7,388 nucleotides of DNA from Haloarculaceae archaeon (GTDB taxonomy: Archaea > Halobacteriota > Halobacteria > Halobacteriales > Haloarculaceae). Shown one piece after another: positions 4,732-7,388 of this stretch. The position numbers and the translations under genes are program-made. The stretch covers positions 1 through 7,388 of the forward strand of contig JAHENO010000057.1 of NCBI GenBank assembly GCA_018609945.1, in the 5' to 3' direction. The notes below the pieces were generated by a model. That model ran no database searches. It was not told where the DNA came from and saw only the letters and a list, made by a program, of their open reading frames with translations. Each line of letters opens with the position of its first letter. Position 1 is the stretch's first letter.

Positions 4732-5223
4732 ATGGTCGACGTAGGCGATTCCGCACCGGATTTCACCGTTCCCGTTGCCGGCGGCGAGGCGTACAACGAC
4801 ATCGGGGAGTTCACCCTCTCGGAGGCGCTCGCGGAGGGGCCCGTCGTGCTGGCGTTCGTCCCGGCAGCGTTCACCAGCGCCTGCACCGAAGAGCTGTGTG
4901 CGTTCCGGGACGGGTTGGCCCGCTTCGTCGACCTCGACGCCCGGGTGTACGGTCTCAGCGTCGACCTGCCGTTCTCGCAGAACGTCTGGATGCGCGAGGA
5001 GGGGCTCACGTTCCCGCTGCTCTCCGACTGGGAGCACCAAGTCATCCACGCCTACGACGCGGTCCTGCCGGACATGTACGGCACGCTCGAAGTCGCCAGC
5101 AGGACCGTCTTCGTCGTCGACGCCGGCGGGACGGTCACGTTCAGGCAGGACTACGACACCGGCGATCCGGACATCGACCTCGCCGAGATCGAGGCGGCGG
5201 TCGCGGCGGCCCGGTCGTCGTGA
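4732..5223 (+). CDS. Peroxiredoxin, BCP-like (AhpC/TSA superfamily)
   Basis: The 163-aa protein opens MVDVGDSAPDFTVPVAGGEA, the usual redoxin start. The catalytic motif PAAFTSACTEELC holds Pro44, Thr48 and peroxidatic Cys51 (PxxxTxxC). A second cysteine, Cys56, lies five residues on. The same five-residue spacing occurs in E. coli BCP (Cys45/Cys50), an atypical 2-Cys enzyme, so Cys56 may be the resolving cysteine. Arg124 in ASRTVFVVD completes the active site. The enzyme should reduce hydrogen peroxide and organic peroxides in the cytoplasm, with electrons from a thioredoxin- or glutaredoxin-like donor not encoded here. The start is fixed by the TATA spacing and the family N-terminus. A small inverted repeat overlaps the stop codon. 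Confidence 0.92.
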   Translation: MVDVGDSAPDFTVPVAGGEAYNDIGEFTLSEALAEGPVVLAFVPAAFTSACTEELCAFRDGLARFVDLDARVYGLSVDLPFSQNVWMREEGLTFPLLSDWEHQVIHAYDAVLPDMYGTLEVASRTVFVVDAGGTVTFRQDYDTGDPDIDLAEIEAAVAAARSS

Positions 5224-5238
5224 CTACTGACCGGTAGT
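5223..5238. repeat. Small hairpin at the end of the peroxiredoxin gene
   Basis: ACTAC (5223-5227) pairs with GTAGT (5234-5238) around a 6-base loop, starting on the last base of the stop codon. A second weak one, AGTGC/GCACT, follows directly. There is no T-run, so a role in termination is only possible. Confidence 0.3.
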
Positions 5239-5335
5239 GCGCCCGCAGGCACTGCCGCCTCACCTGATCGGCCCTTAGCCCATCGAGAGAACAGTTAGTC
5301 CCCGAGGTCGCTGGTCCCGGCACGGCGTGTCAAGA

Positions 5336-5374
5336 TATACCACAACCAGTAGAACTATATAGTGGTGTGGTATA
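5336..5374 (+). promoter_or_regulatory. Promoter of the zinc-finger gene bracketed by a 9-bp inverted repeat
   Basis: The palindrome ACTATATAGT (5354-5363) is the probable TATA box, centred 27.5 bp before ATG 5386. It lies between TATACCACA (5336-5344) and its perfect complement TGTGGTATA (5366-5374). The right arm also forms part of the 10-bp palindrome TGGTATACCA (5368-5377). The layout suggests a dimeric regulator binding over the core promoter, where it would block TBP/TFB or polymerase. Confidence 0.55.
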
Positions 5375-5385
5375 CCATAGCATGT

Positions 5386-5562
5386 ATGGCGTCCGCACCG
5401 AGCAGCGACGATATGTTCGACGAGTTCCTGGCACAGCGTGGTCACGAGACGGAACAGGCAGGGTGGGAACGCAGCTACAACAAGAAACAGTGCCCGGACT
5501 GTGGCGGCCTCCACGGAACAGGCGCCACGGAGTGCTCGGTCTGCGGCTGGTCACCAGTATAA
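5386..5562 (+). CDS. HVO_0416-type zinc-finger microprotein
   Basis: The 58-aa protein has an acidic N-terminal half (DDMFDEFLAQRGHETEQAGW), a short basic linker SYNKKQ, and a zinc ribbon-like C-terminus. The ribbon has CPDCGG with Cys36 and Cys39, and CSVCGW with Cys50 and Cys53. Four cysteines in two CPxCG-like knuckles should bind one zinc ion. From memory this matches the haloarchaeal HVO_0416 family of small zinc-finger proteins in both length and linker (WERSYNKKQCPDCGGLH). Such microproteins are abundant in Haloferax, and some affect biofilm or swarming, but I know of no assigned function for this one. ATG 5386 follows the TATA box at the leaderless distance. An in-frame GTG at 5362 overlaps the TATA box and is excluded. 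The symmetric promoter suggests tight regulation. Confidence 0.88.
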   Translation: MASAPSSDDMFDEFLAQRGHETEQAGWERSYNKKQCPDCGGLHGTGATECSVCGWSPV

Positions 5563-5647
5563 CGGTATCCAGTTGGCCGGTGGGACGACCGGCATACGTT
5601 TTCGCGTCTGGGCGGTTCCGGACTCAAAGACTACCGGCTGAGCAATC

Positions 5648-5654
5648 TTTATAT
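5648..5654 (+). promoter_or_regulatory. TATA box of the HTH regulator gene
   Basis: TTTATAT is the clearest TATA box in the window. Its centre is 27 bp before GTG 5678 but only 18 bp before ATG 5669, so the transcript probably starts at or next to the GTG. Confidence 0.6.
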
Positions 5655-5677
5655 GTCATGGCGGGGAAATGTTGCCA

Positions 5678-6034
5678 GTGGCAGAGGATCGTACGATCGA
5701 GGAGATACTGGACACCATCGGTGACCAGAACGCCCGCCGGATACTGGCGTCGATCAGTCGCGAACCGAAGTCAGTGAAGGACCTGGCTGCCGACTGTGAC
5801 CTGTCCCTGCCGACTGTCTACCGGCGACTCGAAACCCTCGAGGAGTACGACCTCGTGACCGACCGGACGCAGGTCACCGAGGACGGCAACCAGTACAAGA
5901 TCTACGAGTCCAACTTCGCGAGTACGGTCATTGCCCTCCAGGACGACCAGTACAGCGTCCGGATCTACCGCGAGGAGAACCTCCCGGACCGGTTCAACCA
6001 GCTCTGGGACGACCTCCACACAGAGGGCGGCTGA
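5678..6034 (+). CDS. Winged-HTH transcriptional regulator, ArsR-like haloarchaeal type
   Basis: The protein is 118 aa from GTG 5678, or 121 from ATG 5669. Residues about 8-65 form a winged helix: ILDTIGDQNARRILASISRE, then KSVKDLAADCDLSLPTVYRR with the recognition helix at LSLPTVYRRLETL, then the wing EYDLVTDRTQVTEDGNQY. This is the pattern of small haloarchaeal ArsR-like regulators. The C-terminal part, from YKIYESNFASTVIAL through YSVRIYREENLPDRF, is probably a dimerisation or partner-binding region. There are no clustered metal-binding cysteines, only Cys40, so metal sensing is unlikely. GTG 5678 is preferred because the TATA box predicts transcription starting there, with ATG 5669 upstream of the message. 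The DUF7521-like membrane gene follows after 8 bp, so the two are probably one operon and may form a membrane-linked control unit. Confidence 0.88.
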   Translation: MAEDRTIEEILDTIGDQNARRILASISREPKSVKDLAADCDLSLPTVYRRLETLEEYDLVTDRTQVTEDGNQYKIYESNFASTVIALQDDQYSVRIYREENLPDRFNQLWDDLHTEGG

Positions 6035-6042
6035 CGATCAGA

Positions 6043-6339
6043 ATGGTCGACACCGTGTCGATTGCTCGGGGAGTGCTCGTTTTGCTGCGGTTCACCGTCT
6101 TCGCGCTATCGCTCGGGATCACGATCATCAGCTTCCAGGCGTACCAGGAACGGAAAATAAAGCGGCTCCAGTATGCGTTTCTCGGGTTCGCGTTCGTCAG
6201 TATGGGCGTCGCGGTCAGTAGCCTCATCACGCAACTGGGTGTCGACGCGCCCGAATCGGTGCGACTGTTCTTCGAGATTGCCGAGACTGTCCCGTTTGCC
6301 GTCGGCTTCAGCATGCTCTATCTCTCCTTGAACCGGTAG
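6043..6339 (+). CDS. DUF7521-like small membrane protein, three transmembrane helices
   Basis: The 98-aa protein has three hydrophobic segments: about 9-33 (VLVLLRFTVFALSLGITIIS), 43-64 (LQYAFLGFAFVSMGVAVSSL) and 73-96 (ending VPFAVGFSMLYLSL). A positively charged loop, QERKIKRLQ at 36-43, lies between the first two, so by the positive-inside rule that loop faces the cytoplasm. From memory this matches the DUF7521 family, which in haloarchaea commonly lies directly downstream of an ArsR-like HTH gene, as here. It starts 8 bp after the regulator's stop, with no TATA box between, so it is probably co-transcribed. Function is unknown. A membrane anchor, sensor or anti-regulator for the HTH protein are possibilities from context only. 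Confidence 0.82.
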   Translation: MVDTVSIARGVLVLLRFTVFALSLGITIISFQAYQERKIKRLQYAFLGFAFVSMGVAVSSLITQLGVDAPESVRLFFEIAETVPFAVGFSMLYLSLNR

Positions 6340-6386
6340 GACGGCCCGCGGCGGAAGTCGCGCCGTTTATGAACCCGCGGCCCGTC
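6340..6386. repeat. 12-bp imperfect inverted repeat around the helicase TATA box
   Basis: GACGGCCCGCGG (6340-6351) pairs with CCGCGGCCCGTC (6375-6386) at 11 of 12 positions. The TATA-like TTTATG sits in the 23-bp spacer. It begins on the base after the stop codon of the upstream gene, so it may be an operator for the helicase, a terminator for the upstream operon, or chance in GC-rich DNA. Confidence 0.4.
6366..6371 (+). promoter_or_regulatory. TATA-like box of the helicase gene
   Basis: TTTATG is centred about 28.5 bp before ATG 6397, consistent with a leaderless transcript. Confidence 0.5.
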
Positions 6387-6396
6387 TCTGTGTGCA

Positions 6397-7388
6397 ATGG
6401 CTGATTCGACCACCGACGTGGTTCGTCTGTTCGGTGGCCCCGGAAGCGGGAAGACGACGGCACTCCTCGACCGGGTCGAGCAGTTGCTCCAGGACGACGA
6501 CATCGGCGTCCGCGACGTGCTCGTCGTCTCCTACACCCGGGCCGCCGCAACGGAGGTACGCGAACGACTCGCCGAACGCCTCGACGAGTCGCCCCGTGCC
6601 TTGCGCGGCAACGTCTGTACGATGCACGCCAAAGCCTACGACCTGCTCAATCTCTCCCGGGCAGATGTCGTGGGCGAGTCCGACAAGGAGGAATTCTGTG
6701 AGGATTTCGGCCTCGAGTACGAAGACGAGTACGAGGGGTCGCGCCGCCGGTCGGCCCGGTCGACGACGATGGGCAACAAGGTGATCGCCACGAGCCAGTG
6801 GCTCCAGCGCACCCGTCGCGACGTCGCGGACTGGTACGACGTGCCGTTCAAGTGGGACGTCGACGAGGTCCGGCTCCCGCCCGACATCGACCCCAATGCC
6901 CAGACGGGCAACAAGTACACGCCGACCTGGCCCAGCGACGACGACCGCCTGGACGTCCCCGAGGCAATCAGCGCCTGGCGGTCCTGGAAGGGACAACACG
7001 GGCTGGTCGGCTTCGCGGACATGCTCGAACGCGTCAAGCAGCGCTCGCTGCTCCCGAACGTCGACTACCTGGTCATCGACGAGTTCCAGGACATCACGAC
7101 CCTCCAGTACGACGTCTACGAGGAGTGGCGCCCCCACATGGATCGGGTGCTGATCGCCGGCGACGACGACCAGGTCGTCTACGCCTGGCAGGGCGCCGAC
7201 CCCGACCTCCTGCTCGACGAAGACGTCGACGAGGACGTCGTCCTCCCGAACTCCTACCGGCTTCCCTCGCGCATCCTCAACGTGGTGAACCAGGAGGTGA
7301 GCCACATCGAGAAGCGCCAGGAGAAGGACCTCGAACCCCGAAAGGAGGGGGGCACCGTCGAGGCCGTCCCACGCCCCTCGATGCTGGA
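6397..7388 (+). CDS. UvrD/Rep-type superfamily 1 DNA helicase, partial (C-terminus off the right edge)
   Basis: The first 330 residues are present. Helicase motifs appear in order: Walker A GGPGSGKTT (13-21), motif Ia VVSYTRAAATEVRERL (43-58), TMHAKAY (75-81), Walker B VIDEFQD (226-232), motif III GDDDQVVYAWQGAD (255-268) and motif IV NSYRLPSRIL (285-294). This is domain 1A of a 3'-to-5' SF1A helicase, an ATP-driven translocase used in repair or restart. The region between TMHAKAY and VIDEFQD (about 82-220) holds the 1B-like insertion, which is very acidic (EEFCEDFGLEYEDEYEG) and then basic (RRRSARS). In the motif around VIDEFQD the usual DEAQD or DEFQD form is kept. ATG 6397 fits the TATA spacing and places Walker A at the usual position. 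The motor half carrying motifs V and VI is not in the window, so completeness cannot be judged. Confidence 0.93.
   Translation, partial: MADSTTDVVRLFGGPGSGKTTALLDRVEQLLQDDDIGVRDVLVVSYTRAAATEVRERLAERLDESPRALRGNVCTMHAKAYDLLNLSRADVVGESDKEEFCEDFGLEYEDEYEGSRRRSARSTTMGNKVIATSQWLQRTRRDVADWYDVPFKWDVDEVRLPPDIDPNAQTGNKYTPTWPSDDDRLDVPEAISAWRSWKGQHGLVGFADMLERVKQRSLLPNVDYLVIDEFQDITTLQYDVYEEWRPHMDRVLIAGDDDQVVYAWQGADPDLLLDEDVDEDVVLPNSYRLPSRILNVVNQEVSHIEKRQEKDLEPRKEGGTVEAVPRPSML

Noticed and set aside
1..7388. CRISPR array, insertion sequence or rRNA
   Set aside because: No regularly spaced repeats, no transposase frame with terminal inverted repeats, and no rRNA-like stretch were seen.

Overview
The window looks like haloarchaeal (class Halobacteria) DNA. 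It is GC-rich and its predicted proteins are rich in Asp and Glu. It holds archaeal signature genes: a diphthine--ammonia ligase, a small CPDCGG/CSVCGW zinc-finger protein of the HVO_0416 type, and an HTH regulator next to a DUF7521-like membrane protein. Several genes have a TATA-like box about 27 bp before the start codon, the pattern of leaderless haloarchaeal transcripts. No genus can be named from this alone.

Region 1 (1 to about 1700, all minus strand, reading leftwards and off the edge) looks like accessory DNA, possibly the end of a provirus or other integrated element. It is a tightly packed train of five ORFs: an 87-aa acidic protein, a 207-aa protein with a C-terminal J domain (HPD motif), a 43-aa ORF, a 58-aa ORF started by GTG, and the N-terminal 155 residues of a phage Gp37/Gp68-like (DUF5131) three-cysteine protein. 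Junctions are overlaps of 1 to 8 bp, and each gene has a Shine-Dalgarno-like sequence. No integrase, tRNA or att repeat is visible, so the element's identity stays an inference.

Region 2 (about 1649-1980) is a 330-bp stretch without a convincing gene. It holds the probable promoter of the minus-strand train, two TATATCA direct repeats and a small GC hairpin. It is the likely boundary between accessory and chromosomal DNA.

Region 3 (1981-5223) is chromosomal housekeeping: a VOC/glyoxalase-fold protein, a YfcE/MJ0936-type metallophosphoesterase, a convergent inositol monophosphatase-family phosphatase, a divergent diphthine--ammonia ligase (last step of diphthamide synthesis on aEF2), and a BCP-like peroxiredoxin. 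These appear to be mostly single transcription units rather than one pathway operon.

Region 4 (5224-7388) holds the zinc-finger microprotein, whose promoter is bracketed by a perfect 9-bp inverted repeat; a winged-HTH regulator followed 8 bp later by a three-helix membrane protein, probably an operon; and the N-terminal 330 residues of a UvrD/Rep-type superfamily 1 helicase that runs off the right edge.

The best leads are the left-edge gene train with its J-domain and DUF5131 genes, the switch in translation-initiation style across the boundary, and the symmetric repeats around two TATA boxes. Nothing here proves a new system.
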